From assembly GCA_020631735.1 (NCBI GenBank), contig CM036179.1, positions 19,645,063 through 19,709,062 of the forward strand: 64,000 bases of DNA, read 5' to 3'. The DNA comes from Saccharum officinarum (Eukaryota; Streptophyta; Magnoliopsida; Poales; Poaceae). The notes below the pieces were generated by a model that worked only from the letters and a program-made list of their open reading frames with translations, was not told the DNA's origin and made no database searches. Below are positions 23,846-36,937 of this stretch, one piece after another; positions within the stretch are counted from its first letter, which is position 1, and each line of letters opens with the position of its first letter. The position numbers and the translations under genes were made by a program.

Positions 23846-23972
23846 TGTTAGAATACTAAGAGCTGTAGTCTCTCTCTACCTTCTATACCCTTTTGTATTC
23901 CAATGTAATCTATATAAACCCACTCATGGTTAATGGAAAGTTATGTTAGTGTATTAGTTTTATTCTCCAATA
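23846..23972 (+). repeat. 3' LTR of copia A
   Basis: 127 bp, four differences from the 5' LTR by my alignment (about 97% identity), followed by the CTTTC target duplication at 23973-23977. Confidence 0.93.
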
Positions 23973-23977
23973 CTTTC

Positions 23978-24669
23978 GCTCTCTCGGATCTAGTTCCGGG
24001 GTGGATGCTCGATTCTTGCGTGTGGGCCGCCACGGGGCCTAAGGAGCAGGGACAGGTGGAGAGCGCCATGGTGCGGATGGATGTGCGGTGTCCGTAGGTC
24101 CGTTGTCTTGGTGCCAAGGCCAACGGCGGCCGGATAAGATGGCCCGATGCTGAGGTGGCGGTGCAAGTCGGAGCTAAACAGGGCTGGATTTGGCCCGGAC
24201 TAACGGGTTTCATGTTTTTGCTCTTCAGATTCAGAGTTTAGATATTCAAGTCGTGTTTGCTTAGCATTTTGGGGCTATTTAGTTAATTGGTTGTGGCTCA
24301 AGCAACTGCCAGGCACCGCGTTAGTTCCACATAGAGGTGGAGTCAGAAATATAAATTTTGTAGAGGTCAACATACTTTTAAAAAAAGAATCAAATTTAAT
24401 ATTTTCAAGTAAAAACTATACGCGCTTATGTCTCGCCCCCTCCCTAAGGCCACGATCCAAACATTTCTTTTATGCGCAAATGATCCAAGAGAGTCCATGC
24501 AACATGATGGTTTTTTTACTCTAGCAAAAACATTATTCATTTACAGGGTCTTTGTTTGATGAATCGTAATAGTCCATTATTTTCTCACTCTTTGTTTTTA
24601 TTTTGATTTATATAATAAAATAAGTTGATCCATTACTAGTTTACTTATTCATCATAAGCTAATAATTAG
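23978..24669. other. Unassigned flank between two copia elements
   Basis: It continues the sequence interrupted at 11128. The first 200 bases are GC-rich and the rest AT-rich. I see no protein domain, RNA gene or element ends. Confidence 0.4.
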
Positions 24670-25183
24670 TGTTGGAATGTGACCGGTTTGGCTAATCCCA
24701 AACTTAATTACGAGATTAACTAAACGTTAAGTTTCATTTGATCCACCCACTTGTCATTAATATCCAACTAAATAAGAATTGTCGTGATCGGTGGCAGGAC
24801 TTAGAATTCTAAGGTTTGGCCTCCTGGCCCATAGCGCGATTATAAATAAGGGAAGACGCCCTGGCGTCTCCATCCTATCCATCCACGTGACTATTCATAT
24901 AACCAATCAATTAGACGCTGGAGGGTTTAGGAATGCCATCTACCCACGTCCATCCAGATATTGCAAGATCTTTATCGCGTTATTCACCAACCAGGAGCAT
25001 CAAGCCCTGGTCTGGTGAAGACTAAGATTTGCTTTATCTACATCAACTTCATCACATCTCCAGTGATACAGATGACGTCCACGGGCTCTGGTTAGTATCT
25101 AAGATTAGTTTCCGCATAAGAATTAGTTAGTGATCATGTTTAGGCTAAGTTAAGATCATGTTAATCTAATTTCTAATTCAACA
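24670..25183 (+). repeat. 5' LTR of copia B
   Basis: 514 bp, same length as the 3' copy, TGTTGGAATG...TTCAACA, with TATAAATA at 24841-24848. Confidence 0.93.
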
Positions 25184-27299
25184 ATCGATATCAAGAGCCT
25201 GCTTAGATCCTAACATGATCCTAGGCCAGAGTCAGTTTTTATTTATGCCGTTGTTAAGATCAGTTTAGTTTTAATCTATTGTGTTTTCTAAGTTGGACGT
25301 TAGCGCATGATCAGATCGGCTAAATAATTTTAGATGGCATTACCAGTTGGGACTGATCCGTTTTAGTTTTGTTTAGTCAGGTTCAAAGAGTAATTAGTTC
25401 TAAGATTAGATCCGTTCCTATGATTGGTTCTGCACGCTTGAGTTAATTTCCCATCTGTTAAAGTCTAAGATGCATATTTTAGTTTTATTTTCGTGCCTAA
25501 GGAGTATCTTTTATGCATGATTTGGCGTAATAAAGCCTAAGACAGATCGGTTATATATTCATGTCTAAGTTTGATGCACGATCTGTTACCACAAAACATA
25601 AGCAATCAGTTTCTCTCTTTGTGCATCTAAGTTGAAATTAAGATATATGTGTTGGTTTGATCTCCGGGCTGGCCCAACAACCACTTGGGCCTTGACCTCG
25701 TGCCCTGATCGGGGGGCCCAACCCATCTATGGCTGGCGGGCCCCCGTCGCACTGCGCAATAAATAGATGTGGGGACTGATGGTTCTCAGTATGAGGTTCA
25801 CCGTGAGTCACTCCGCCCCACCGAAAAACCCTAACACCGATCTAAGTGAGGGGCGCAACCAGCGACGGGAAGCACCGCCGCCACTGCAATGCGCCACCAT
25901 CGAACTCCACCGCACCGCCCTTCTTCCCCGACTGACGCTGCCCGTGCGCAAACCTACACTGCCAAACGTGATGGCTGCCACCGGATCCTCCTCCAAGAAC
26001 TCTGATGGTCTGTGTACCTCGCACCTCTCTCTCTCTCTGAGATCTAGTAGTTCTTGTACTAGAATGTGACTATGATGAGTTATACCCGACTTAGATCTAC
26101 TGCTAGTTGATCCTAATGACTAACAATGGTATCAAAGCGCATGGGTCTAGTGTGTGGATCTAGATCGGGGTAGAAAAGCAAAAAGAAGAAGATGAATGAT
26201 TTTCGAATCAATAGAACAAGCAAAACCATAACCCTAGAGGAGGAAAAGGACGGGAGGGAGAGGAACCTACCTGGAACCTAACTCTATTGTCAACACCGTC
26301 GTTGCGCGGGAAGAAGGACCCACCGTCGCCTGGCCAGCGTGCGGGAAGAACAGCCGAGTCATCAGGACTCGTTGACACTCTGACGCTCCTATGTGGACAC
26401 CTAGGGTACCGTCGCTAGACCGCTCGATGACGGTGCACTCCACTCAGAGCGAACGCACGCACCATCGAGGGGACCGGCGGCAACACCGCCATCTCCTCCT
26501 TCGGCCACCATTGGTGGCCGCCGCTCGGCTGCTGTGCTGAGGAAGAAAGGCGAGGAGGAAAGAATAAACAAGGGTTTGGAGAACGACGCCGGCCAGAGGT
26601 TTTGTCCTCCCAAAATCGCTGTTGAGGCGTTGGATGCAAAGGCATCCAGATCAACGGTGCTCGTTGGCTGGGCCAGATTAGGCCTAGGCGGGTAGCAAGA
26701 TTCCCGGCCCAGGCCCAGGTTACGGCCTAGGCACAGGGGAGCGCGACAACGCGCAAGTGGGCTGCGGTCGCGAGCGGGCTGTGGGCCGTGTTTCAGCGCT
26801 GATCGGACCGAAAATAGCAGTCATGTTTTTTTGTTTTTTCTTTTTTCTAGAAACTAGTTTTTGATGTATTTTGAATATTTTGAATCAAATTTGATACAAA
26901 TCTCTATACAATTTTTGTCCAACGATAATTTTATTCAGAGAACAGTATAGTTTTGTAGCCATTTCTGAAAAATAGAATTAAAAGTTTTATTCATGTTTTC
27001 GTTGTGTATTCAAAGTTAATGTTTTCATTATTAAATTCGAACCAACGGGAGAATTTAATTTTAAAAAATAGATATGTTTTTAGATTATTATAATGTTGTT
27101 ATTATTCTGACCAATGTTGATTAATGGCAATATTATGATATTATTTAAGAGTTTTGTCATGCATTAATTTTATTTCTACCCAACGGTGATGTAAAATTAT
27201 TGTAAAGGACAGTTGTATGTTTTAATTTTGACCAACGTTGAAACTAAGGCTTGCAATTGTTGTTATTATGTTCATACTTTACATGGATTGTGTTTTCAG

Positions 27300-30200
27300 G
27301 TGAATACTCCTTGACGGGTTGTATCAAAGATATCCCTACCCTCAATGACTACATTGAATGGAGGAGAAGACTTGACCTGCCTTCATTTTAGGTGAGGTGG
27401 ATTGGGTAGTTACCGCACCGTGTCCCACTGAGCCCGAGGCACCGGTGATGGGGCTGATGAGGCTGATGCTGCTTGGCAGACTAGAGAGCGGGACTTTAGT
27501 TCCGGAAAGATGTCATATAACCTTAAAAAGACAAAGTGGGTCACAGCCAATAAGAAATGTTTAGATGTGATAAAGAACACAATTGAACCTGTATTAGTGG
27601 GCTCAATTCTAGATTGTGACACAGTTACAAAATGTCTTGAGCGGATAAAGAGCTAGTTCACTGGCTCTTCAAAGACATATGTCACCCAGCTGATAACAGA
27701 GAAGTACACTGGAGGTGGCATAAGAGAGCACGTACTAAAGATGAACAATCAGGCATCTAAGCTGAAACCAATGAATTTGGCTCTCAAGGAAGAGTTCTTT
27801 ATCCATCTGGTTTTTGCTTCCTTGTTAAAGTAATATGACACATTTGTTGTTAATTACAACATGCAACCCGAGAAGTGGAATTTAGAGAAGTGCATGGCTA
27901 TGTGTGCTCAGGAGAAGGACAGAATAAATGTTGCAAATGGTGGTACTATTAACTATGTGAAAGATAACAAGAAAAAAAACTTTAATGCTAACTCCTCAAA
28001 GGCTCAGGGAAAGGCTCCCATGCAAAATCAGTCTTAACGAAAAAAGTTTACAGTGGAGAAAGATCAGTGTCTTCACTGCAAGAAGACAGGACATTATAAG
28101 AAAGATTGTTCCGATTTTTTAAAGATGATTATGGCAAAGAAAGGTGAGAACCTTATTACATTCATAAATGAATCCATGTATGTACCATAGTCAAAATCTA
28201 TTTGGTGGATTGACTCAGGAACAACTGTTCATGTTGCAATTCTTTACAGGGATTCTGTTCGACGAGGACTATGTAAAGAAGAGAAAGATGCATTAAAGTC
28301 GTAAATGGAGTCCAAGCAAATGTTAAAGCTGTTGATGACCTTCCTCTAGAGCTTGCTGATGGTTTCACACTTTTACTTAGAGATGTTCTTTATGTTTCTT
28401 CTTTACAGAGAAACTTGATTAGTGTTCCATGTTTGGACAGTGATGGTTATAATTGGCATTTTGGAAATAGCAAATGTAAGATAATGTTTAATAATGCATG
28501 TATTGGTCTTGCATTCCTGCAAGGCGAGCTTTATTTGTTATCACTTCGTAAAAATATGAATTCCGTATGTGATGTGAATGAGTATGTATTCTCGTCTAAA
28601 AATATAAACAGAAAATGAAAGAGAACTCACGATGCGTTGTCGAAATTATGGCACTGTCGTTTTTACCATATTTCAAAGGAGAGAATAGAAAGACTAGTTA
28701 AGAATAAAATTCTTCCTCCATTAGAGTTCTCAGATTTAGAACAATGCATAGAATGTATTAAAGGAAAGTATGTAAAGAAAATTAAAAAAATGACAAACGA
28801 AAAGCAAGAATTTTAGAGATAATTCACACAGACATCTGTGGACCATTTCCTGTGAAGAGTGTGAATGGTTATGACTCATTCATAACATTCACAGATAAAT
28901 ACTCCCGTTTTGGCTACATTTATCCAATCAAAGAAAGAACAGAAGTGTTGGATAAATTTAAGATATTTAATGCTGAAGTTGAAAATCAGCACAATTTAAA
29001 GATTAAGATAGTCCGATCCAATCATGGAGGAGTACAACGGTCGACATACCTCATATGGTCAAGTGCCTAGACCTTTTGCAAGGTTCTTACAGGAGAATGG
29101 CATAGTAGCCCAGTATTCCACACCAGACGAATCTCAGCAGAATGAAGTAACTGAAAGACGTAACCGCACCCTGATGGATATGGTGTGTACTATGATAAGT
29201 TACTCAACCTTACCATTGAGTCTGTAGATGGAGGCGTTGAAAACCGTTATTCATATTCTCAATAGAGTACCAAGTAAGTCGGTGCCCAAAACACCATATA
29301 AGTTATGGACAGTAAGAGTACCCTCACTAAATCACTTACGTGTGTAGAGGAGCCCTGCTGATGCTAAAGTTTTTAACCCAAACATTGGGAAGCTAGATCC
29401 TAAAACAGTAAGTTGTCATTTCATTGGCTACCCTGAAAAGTCAAAAGGTTTTCGGTTCTACTGTCTAGACAGACATACAAAGTTTGTAAAAATAAGACAT
29501 GTTGTCTTCTTAGGGAATGAGATGATGAGGGGGAGCGTGGCAACTCGAGAAATTGATATTGAAGAGAAGCGGATGTGCGCGCCCACTCTGATGATTCATG
29601 AACCAATTTTCGAGCTACCTGCTGTAGCTGCACTGACAATGCAAGATACAGAGGTGCCAGCACCTGTTGTTATTCCTCCTGTGACAACAATGAATGAGGA
29701 TGAGGAACATGTCCTTCAGGATCCCATAGAACCTATTGTCACACATGTGGGGAGCAGCAACAGCCTCAAGCTGAAGATGTACCAAATGAGGAGGCCCCGA
29801 GAAGGTCTCAAAGAGCAAGAAGATCAGCTATTCCTAATGATTATGAAGTTTATAATACTGAAGAGTTTTATATGGAGGATGATCTCACCTCGTATGAAGA
29901 AGCCATGAGAAGCGCCCACTCATCGAAGTGGTTGACAACTATGAAAGATAAAATGAAGTCAATGAGTGCCAATAAAGTTTGGGACTTGAAAATAATTCCT
30001 AAAGGAGCCAAAACAGTTTGCTATAAATGGGTCTATAAAATAAAATATAGCTCTCAAGGGAATATAGAAAGATTTAAAGTGTGACTTGCAGTAAAAGGTT
30101 TCACGCAAAGAGAAAAGATTGATTACAATGAGACCTTTTCTCCAGTCTCATATAAGGATTCCATTAAAATCATAATGGCACTGCTAGCACATTATGATTT

Positions 30201-31443
30201 AGAATTACATCAGATGGAGGTAAAGACGACATTTCTCAATGGAAATTTAGAGGAAAATGTTTATATGGCATAGCCAAAAGATTTTGCCGTGGAAGAAAAA
30301 GAACAAATGGGATGCCGCCTAAATAAATCTATTTATAGGTTAAAATAAGCTTCAAGACAGTGGTATTTGAAGTTTAATAGAACGATAAGAAAGTTTAGGT
30401 TTAAATAGAATGTAGAGAACAATTATGTTTATACAAAGTTTAAGAATGGAAAGTATATCTTCCTAATCCTGTATGTGGGTGATATCTTACTTGCTAGTAG
30501 TGATGTCAGTCTACTACTGAAAATAAAAAAGTTTTTGTCCTCAAATTTTGATATGAAAAATTTTAGTGAAGCTTCGTTTGTTCTAGGGATCGAGATTCAT
30601 CGAGGTAGAAGTAAAGGGGTATTCGGATCATCACAAAAGACGTACATAGAAAAAATTTTAAAGAAATTTAGTATGCACAAATATAGTCCTTCACCTGCAC
30701 CTATATTCTAGGGCGCCAGATATGGAGATTTTCAATGCCCCAAGAACCAGTATAAACTCAATCAAATAAAAACAGTTTCATATGCTTCAGCTGTCGGAAG
30801 CTTACAATATGTATAAGTGTGTACGCGTTCTAATCTAGCGTTGGTTACCAGGTTGTTTGGCAGATTTTAGAATAATTCAGAAATAGAACACTGAAAATTG
30901 GTAAAGAAAGTCTTGCGATATTTACAAGGAACGAAAGGCATCATGATAACGTATAGAAGATCAAATTCCCTCCAAATAGTGGGATACTCAAGTTTTGATT
31001 ATGTGAGAAATGATAGAAAATCCACGTCTGGATACGTATTCACTCTCGTAGGAGGAGCTATATCATGGAAAAACTCAAAACAAATCACTATATCGTCCAC
31101 AATGTATGCTGAGTTTGTAGCATGCTATGAGACAACGGGGAAGATGAGCTGGCTAAAGAAGTTCATATCCGGTTTGAAAGTGGTTGACGACATCTATAGA
31201 CCACTTAAGTTATACTGCGATAATAATCTGGCAGTACAGTATGCTCACAACAATAAGTCAAGTGGTGCTGCCAAAAATATTGACATAAAGTATTATGTTG
31301 TGAAAAACAAAATATGAGATCATATCATAAATCTTGAGCATATAAGTACCGAAAAGATGCTCGCGGGTCCACTTACAAAAGGCTTAACACCCAACGTGTT
31401 CAAAGAACATGTAGCCGGTATGGGTTTAAGAGAAAGCCTATAA
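27300..31443 (+). pseudogene. Copia C gag-pol remnant
   Basis: Many stops and frameshifts, but the order is clear. The gag zinc knuckle CLHCKKTGHYKKDC (about 28068-28112) fits CX2CX4HX4C. The protease WWIDSGTTVHVA follows near 28203, then GAG-pre-integrase KLWHCRFYHISKERIERL (28640-28700) and the integrase core (FITFTDKYSRFGYIYP, about 28875; VRSNHGG with Asn at a normally acidic position). RT carries GYKWVYKIKY-type motifs (30020), and the catalytic box reads YVGD instead of YVDD at about 30475. RNase H has STSGYVFTL and KNIDIKYY (31020-31310). The changed integrase and RT residues mean it is dead regardless of the stops. Confidence 0.88.
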
Positions 31444-31638
31444 TTCCTAGACAATTAAAAAGCCCAAAGTTAAAGAATCTGTTTTAGAATAGAGATGCGT
31501 ATTATAGCTGTTAAATCTATCGACGATTGATCGTGATGATGAACAATGCTCTATGCACTAATATGTGATAGAACAAATAAAAGTGAAAAGCATTTAAAGT
31601 CCAAAGTCAAAGATATAAGTTGAGATCAAGGGAGAGAA

Positions 31639-32184
31639 TGTTAGTTTAATCTCCCTATCAGGCTGGCCCAACGACCACTTGGACCTTGATCTCGCACCCT
31701 GATCGGGGACGCCTAACCTATCCGTGGCTAGTAGACCCCCGTCACGCTGCACAATAAATAGATGTGGAAACCGGCGGTTCTCGATATAAGATTCACCGTG
31801 AGCCACTCCGCCCCACCGAAAAAGCCTAACACTAATGTAAGTGAGGGACGCATCCAACGATACAAAGCATCACCACCACTGCACTGCATCACCATTGAAC
31901 TCCACTGCACCGCTCTTCCTCCCCGACCGACGCTGTCCGTACGTAGATCTGCACCGCCAAACATGATAGTGGCCACCGGATCCTCTTCTAAAAACGCTGT
32001 CCGTACGTAGATCTGCACCGCCAAACATGATAGTGGCCACCGGATCCTCTTCTAAAAACTCCGATGGTCTGTGTACCTCACACTTTTTTTTTCCTCTCTA
32101 AGATCCAGTAGTTTTATACTAGAATGTGACTACGATGAGTTGTACCCGATTAGATATACCGCTAGTTGATCCTAATGATTAACA
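31639..32184 (+). repeat. 3' LTR of copia C with an internal 64-bp tandem duplication
   Basis: The unit starting CGCTGTCCGTACGTAGATC occurs twice back to back, beginning near 31931 and 31996, each about 64 bp and essentially identical. It is single in the 5' LTR, which accounts for nearly all of the 70-bp length difference between the LTRs. Confidence 0.85.
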
Positions 32185-33790
32185 ACCTGCGTCACGACAT
32201 CTCAATCAATCTAAGTCTCGGATTAGTTTATTTTTTTTCTACGATTAAGGGTGTTTTACAACCAAATTAATCTGAGTTAAGCATTTAGAAGGAGGGGATT
32301 GAATCAAATCAGCAATCAAACAAAATCCCAAACATTCTTTCCCCAAACCAAGAACTCTAACCTAAGCATCAGAGAAGGGCGCGCACAGGGCGCCGCAACC
32401 CCCGCCTCGCTGCTCAGAAGCAGCCGCGCCATGTGGGTCTTCAGTCGCCAGCCGCCGGCCGTGGAGCCGGTGCGCGGGACTAAGATGCATTGCCGCCGCG
32501 CGGGCCTGAGGAGTGGCGTCGCCACGAGCTTAAGTACTTGCGGCCGCCGCTGTTCTCATGAGCATCCCTCCGCTGCAGCCGTTAGCTCACCCGGCTGGGG
32601 TCTCGACGGAGCCGCACGCACGCGCCGGCAAGACACGCCACCGAGGTGCCAGAGGGGCTAGGCAGGAAGCTGTTTCGGCGTTCTCCATGAGAGTTGAGAG
32701 GCTACTGCTACGGGAGCTGGGGAGAAGAAAGTGAGATGAGTGAGTGAGGACCACGGTTTTGGTGTATTTTTTTTAAAATATGAGCTCAGGATGAATCGTA
32801 GCCATCAGTTTAAATCGACGGCTGAGATCGTTTGGCATTAGGTTTTCCTTTTTGGGCTGCTATTAGGCTTTCTAAGTGAAGAACCGCATGGGCTGTCTCG
32901 GCCATGAGCAGGCGTGGCCTGGCGATGTGCTTTTGGGCTGCCCCATGCTGAGTTGATTTAAGGCCGAATTGAGTTTTATGTTTTCTAGTTCAGCCTATTA
33001 GTAATTTATTACTTTTATACAAATTGAGTTTTCAATTGTTGCTCAGAGGCATACTGCATGATACGTTCGGCACTGTGCACTGTTTCTGCCGCAAATGTTG
33101 GCCCATGAGTGAATTAAGTTTTTTCTATGGGCTATATTCTGATCCAACTTATAAATAAATATATATATATTTATTCAGATTAAAGTTGCTTTACCATTTG
33201 CATCAGAAAGTTAATTAATGCTTTATTGCAAATAAGTTTATGGCCCACGTAATGTTGCATATTCCTATAAAGTTTAAGTTGCCTTTTTTTTGGTGAGCTT
33301 TAAGTTAATTTTAAGTATGTTTTGGGAATATATTGCTAAGAATATTTAAGTTTAAGAAATTAATTTTTTCTTTAGTGCAATTTACTCAGTTAACTTTTAT
33401 GTACTATTTAAATAAGTTATAAGTTTGAGTTTTTTATTTTAGTTCCAGTATTAAATTTATGTTTTCATGAGCATTTTATGTTTTAATTGATACTCTAAGA
33501 TTAAGTTTTGCATGAATTTGCATTCTATTATAATTGTTTTATATATACATATATATCCACCGCTGTATAATAAGATGGTCTCTGGTTAAATGGAACCAAT
33601 GAGAAGTTTAATCGGAGATTACTCATAGTTATTTTCTGACCAATGTTGACTTTAATTATGAGTTATTAAGATGGATTTTTGTTTGTTTCTGCCCAATGGT
33701 GATGCAAATTAAAGTCCTTAAGCATGTTGTTAATTCTGACCAACGTTGATTTAATTGCATGCTTTAAGTACATCTTATATACAACTTACT
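32185..33790 (+). other. Copia B leader region (5' UTR) after the nested element
   Basis: No open frame or domain. It continues the leader broken at 25649. GC-rich around 32380-32660 and otherwise AT-rich. Repeated phrases of the type TCTGACCAATGTTGA (33637 and 33750; a related one near 33691) recur at intervals. The same phrase family is present in the copia C leader (27111-27240), which suggests the two elements are related. Confidence 0.5.
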
Positions 33791-33825
33791 AATTGAGACA
33801 TTATTTTGCTTTAACTTTTTCAGTA

Positions 33826-34398
33826 AATTATGCAGACTATATAAGTAAAGTAGAACCCCGAAGTTACACTAATTTTTCTACCTGGAATAATCAGGTGCAT
33901 GCCATTCTCAAGGAAGTAGACTTTGATTATGCGCTTAATGAGGAAAAACCACACGCTTCTTCTCCTATTTATGAGTACTATACTGAGAGGATGAAGGAGT
34001 ACATCACAAAATTAGAAAAATAGGAGAAATCTAATAGGGTTGCTAAAATGATAATAAGATACTCGCTCTCAGTTAACATGATGAGGAGATTTCTTTCTAA
34101 TGAAAACAACATCGAGGGATTAGGTGCTAATGAGCTTCACAACTACATTAAAGCACACTTTAGAAATGTTTTCCTCTTTGAGAACTTACTTAATTCCCGT
34201 TATGATGGGATAAGTGGTCTGGGTAACCACGTTAAAAGCTTGTTTGATATGGCTTATGAGTTGAAGGCACTTGGATTAGATGTGTCTAATGAATTTATGG
34301 TAAATTGCCTTATAAATTCTATGCTAGAAAACCATAACAAACATGCTCAAAATGATAAGTTTTCAATAGTCTGCCAATTTTGCAAGTTACCAAATTGA
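33826..34398 (+). pseudogene. Copia B gag remnant
   Basis: Two open pieces in the gag UBN2 family. The first encodes YTNFSTWNNQVHAILKEVDF and ends at a TAG at 34021-34023. The second runs 34048-34398 with NELHNYIKAHFRNVFLFENL and VNCLINSMLENHNK. The frame then decays. Related in sequence to the gag of copia C. Confidence 0.75.
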
Positions 34399-34439
34399 TG
34401 ATAAGTATAAGAATGGCTTCGAAAGACAAGTTAAGTTGT

Positions 34440-36937
34440 CTCATAAGTTTTACTTAATATATTTTCTCAATATATGGTGGATTAACTAAGGTGCAATAAT
34501 GCATATCTTAACTTCTCCTTAGGTCTTGCCAAACCAGGGGAGCAAAGTCTAAGGATGAAGTCAAGCCTTGGAGCTTCGCATTAGATTAGTTTTAAACTTA
34601 GTTCTTAATGATACTTATGTTATCTTAGTATGAGATACTTTGTATTTTGAACAAATGTTCTTGAGTTTAGAGTTTATGAATACATCAAATTTATTCCATT
34701 ATCAATTATCTTATTAGTTAACAAAGAGATGTATTTCCTGTGATATGAGTTTTTATGTCAGTTTTATCTTTAAGTAAATCATTAGTCAAGATGATGAGAC
34801 CTTGTCGAAATTGTGTCACTACTGTTTAAGCCACATTTTGAAGGGGAGAATGGATTGTCTCATCAGGAAATAGATGCTCTATTCAATTCAAATAAGAGTA
34901 TAAAGCATGGGACTTGAGAAATAAAATAAAAAATACTAATTTTGTCTAATTTTGCCCTTTAGCCTAACATTAGTCTCTAATTGAAGTATGGCTTGCTCTC
35001 ACTATTTCTGGCCAATGATGATTAGTGTTTGCATGCCCACCAAATTTCTTGTTCTAGTGTATTCTGGCCAACACTGATTAGACTAGTTCATAGAGCTTGT
35101 TTTTTAGACTTATATGCCTTATGTTTGTCATTCTAGCCAACGCTGATTGATAAATATTTGAATATAAAAGTTTTCTTGGGTGAAACCTTAGCAAGACATA
35201 AGTACCGTCAAGCTAAGGATAAGATATGAGATTCTAAGTCCACATGGTACCCTAATTATGTTCCTAGAGAACACAGGAATCAGTGGGAGCAAAGTTCAAG
35301 GGATTACGTTTCTACTGTTATAACTACTTCACTAAGTTAAGTTTTGATGAATGTGTTCCTAGAGAATGCAAAAATCAGTGAGAGCTAGTCCACTAAGTTA
35401 AGTTTTGATGAATGTGTTCCTAGAGAATGCAAAAATCAGTGGGAGCTAGTGGGAGTTCACAAAGGAGGAAGAATAAATCTTGGAGAGATACAGGCTTAGT
35501 TTTATGTATAAATGACTCAAGAAGACATAAATATCTCAGTTTGTGTCATAAGTCATTAGTATACCTCCATTTAAATTACTATAATTTCTATTGTGGATTC
35601 TCAAGAGTCAATTAGTGTGCCACAACAGATATATGTAGCAATCATCAGTGGATAATTAGGCACATAAGTAAACCTCTATTGTTATTAAACTGCTTGTGAT
35701 CCATGATAAATCTATAAGATGATCACATCAGAAGAGAAATTTTGTTATTCTAAACTAAGCAATTTTTATGAGCTTAGGTCCATAAGTATATATAAAGTGT
35801 GGGTGTTAATAAGTTTCCTGATGAAGTCAAACTAGTAGGCTATAAAAGGGTCTACAATTCTAAGCGTGACTTCAAAGGGAGTTTTGAAATATTTAAACTA
35901 AGAACATAGTCCACTATAGTTTAGAATTTTATTAAGTGGACAATAATGTTTATAAGAAAAGGTGAAAAAGTTTATTGTCCTAATACTCTACATGTGTGAA
36001 GTTGAGTTACGTGGCAATAGGAATGTCACATAAGAGTTTTCTACTCGTCTAAATCTTTAATTAATTAATATGATATATTTTGATGAAGCCTCCGAGTTTT
36101 TTGCTATTAAGATACACCAATATAGGACCAAATGAGTACTAGGATTATTACGAAAAGCATATCAAGTGAATGCATAAGTGATAGAGTTTAAAATGCTATG
36201 TCTGTCTACTCACATAATGCAGATTGCATAATGCATTAAGTTTAACTATCCCAAATATTCTAAGAATAAGTTGGTAACAGTTAAAGAGGAAGACGTACCA
36301 TATGCTTCGGCTATCATTAACTTTAAGAATCCTCAAAGTCTATACTAGTCTAGACTTGGCATCAGAATACTTGGCAAAATATTAGTTTATTAATCCAGAA
36401 TAGGTCTGCTAGAAGGTGCTAAAAGAATTTTTAAGATATCGATGAGGCACCAAAAGAATCATCATGTCACTTATAAGAATTAAGAATTAGTCGATTGTCA
36501 ATTCTCTTGAGTATGTATAAGAAAGTGCACAATTAGATTATACCTACTCTTGCAGAAGAGGATAATTTCATTGAAAGCTCAAAATATAATTAGTACTAAG
36601 GTGAGCTCAATTTGTGGCATGTTTAAGTATAAATACGACAGGTCGTGTGACTTAAGAGATATTACCCTAAAAATTTGAGTATTGACATACTGCTATAGGT
36701 CTATAGTTGAGTTGCAGTATTATTTCGAGTAACAATACGTCAAATGTTGATGCCAAGCACATTGGTTAAATGTTGTGAAATAAAGAACTCAGGGTCAGAT
36801 TATTAAGCTTGAGAAAAATAAGAACTAAGCTGATGCTAGCATATTTGATTATTTGAGTCTTAACACTTACGCATGAGCACGCAAATCAGTTTGGGTTTTA
36901 GTGTAGTCTCTAACTTGACTCATAGTAATCGGGCTAT
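34440..36937 (+). pseudogene. Copia B pol remnants, heavily decayed
   Basis: Only short islands survive: a protease-like WWIN-stop-GAIMHI near 34481, a GAG-pre-integrase-like ETLSKLCHYCLSH near 34800, an RT-like VGYKRVYNSKRDFKG near 35838, FDEASEFFAIKIHQYR near 36080, and VPYASAI near 36297. Most of integrase appears deleted. A short direct repeat, TAAGTTTTGATGAATGTGTTCC, occurs at about 35337 and 35398. No functional product is possible. Confidence 0.65.

Larger units (their letters stand above)
11129..23972 (+). mobile_element. Copia LTR retrotransposon A (127-bp LTRs), interrupted by a solo LTR and a hAT fragment
   Basis: The LTRs are 11129-11255 and 23846-23972, and the target duplication CTTTC is at 11124-11128 and 23973-23977. 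The LTRs start TG and end TA. A TATATAA box at 11194-11200 fits an LTR promoter, and a purine tract GCAGGGGGA abuts the 3' LTR. The gene order gag, protease, integrase, reverse transcriptase, RNase H is that of Ty1/copia. I count four differences between the two 127-bp LTRs. The very short LTRs suggest the Ale/Hopscotch-type lineage, but this is tentative. Nested sequence occupies 14473-22317. Confidence 0.95.
25650..32184 (+). mobile_element. Copia-type LTR retrotransposon C, nested in copia B
   Basis: The LTRs are 25650-26125 (476 bp) and 31639-32184 (546 bp). They share GGCTGGCCCAAC, CACTCCGCCCCACCGAAAAA and TAGTTGATCCTAATGA in the same order. TGGTATCAAAGCGC, a methionine-tRNA primer site, follows the 5' LTR, and AAGGGAGAGAA precedes the 3' LTR. 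The flanking pentamers (ATATG on the left, ACCTG on the right) do not match well, so the target duplication is decayed or the right edge is off by a few bases. 26126-27300 is non-coding leader. Confidence 0.88.
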
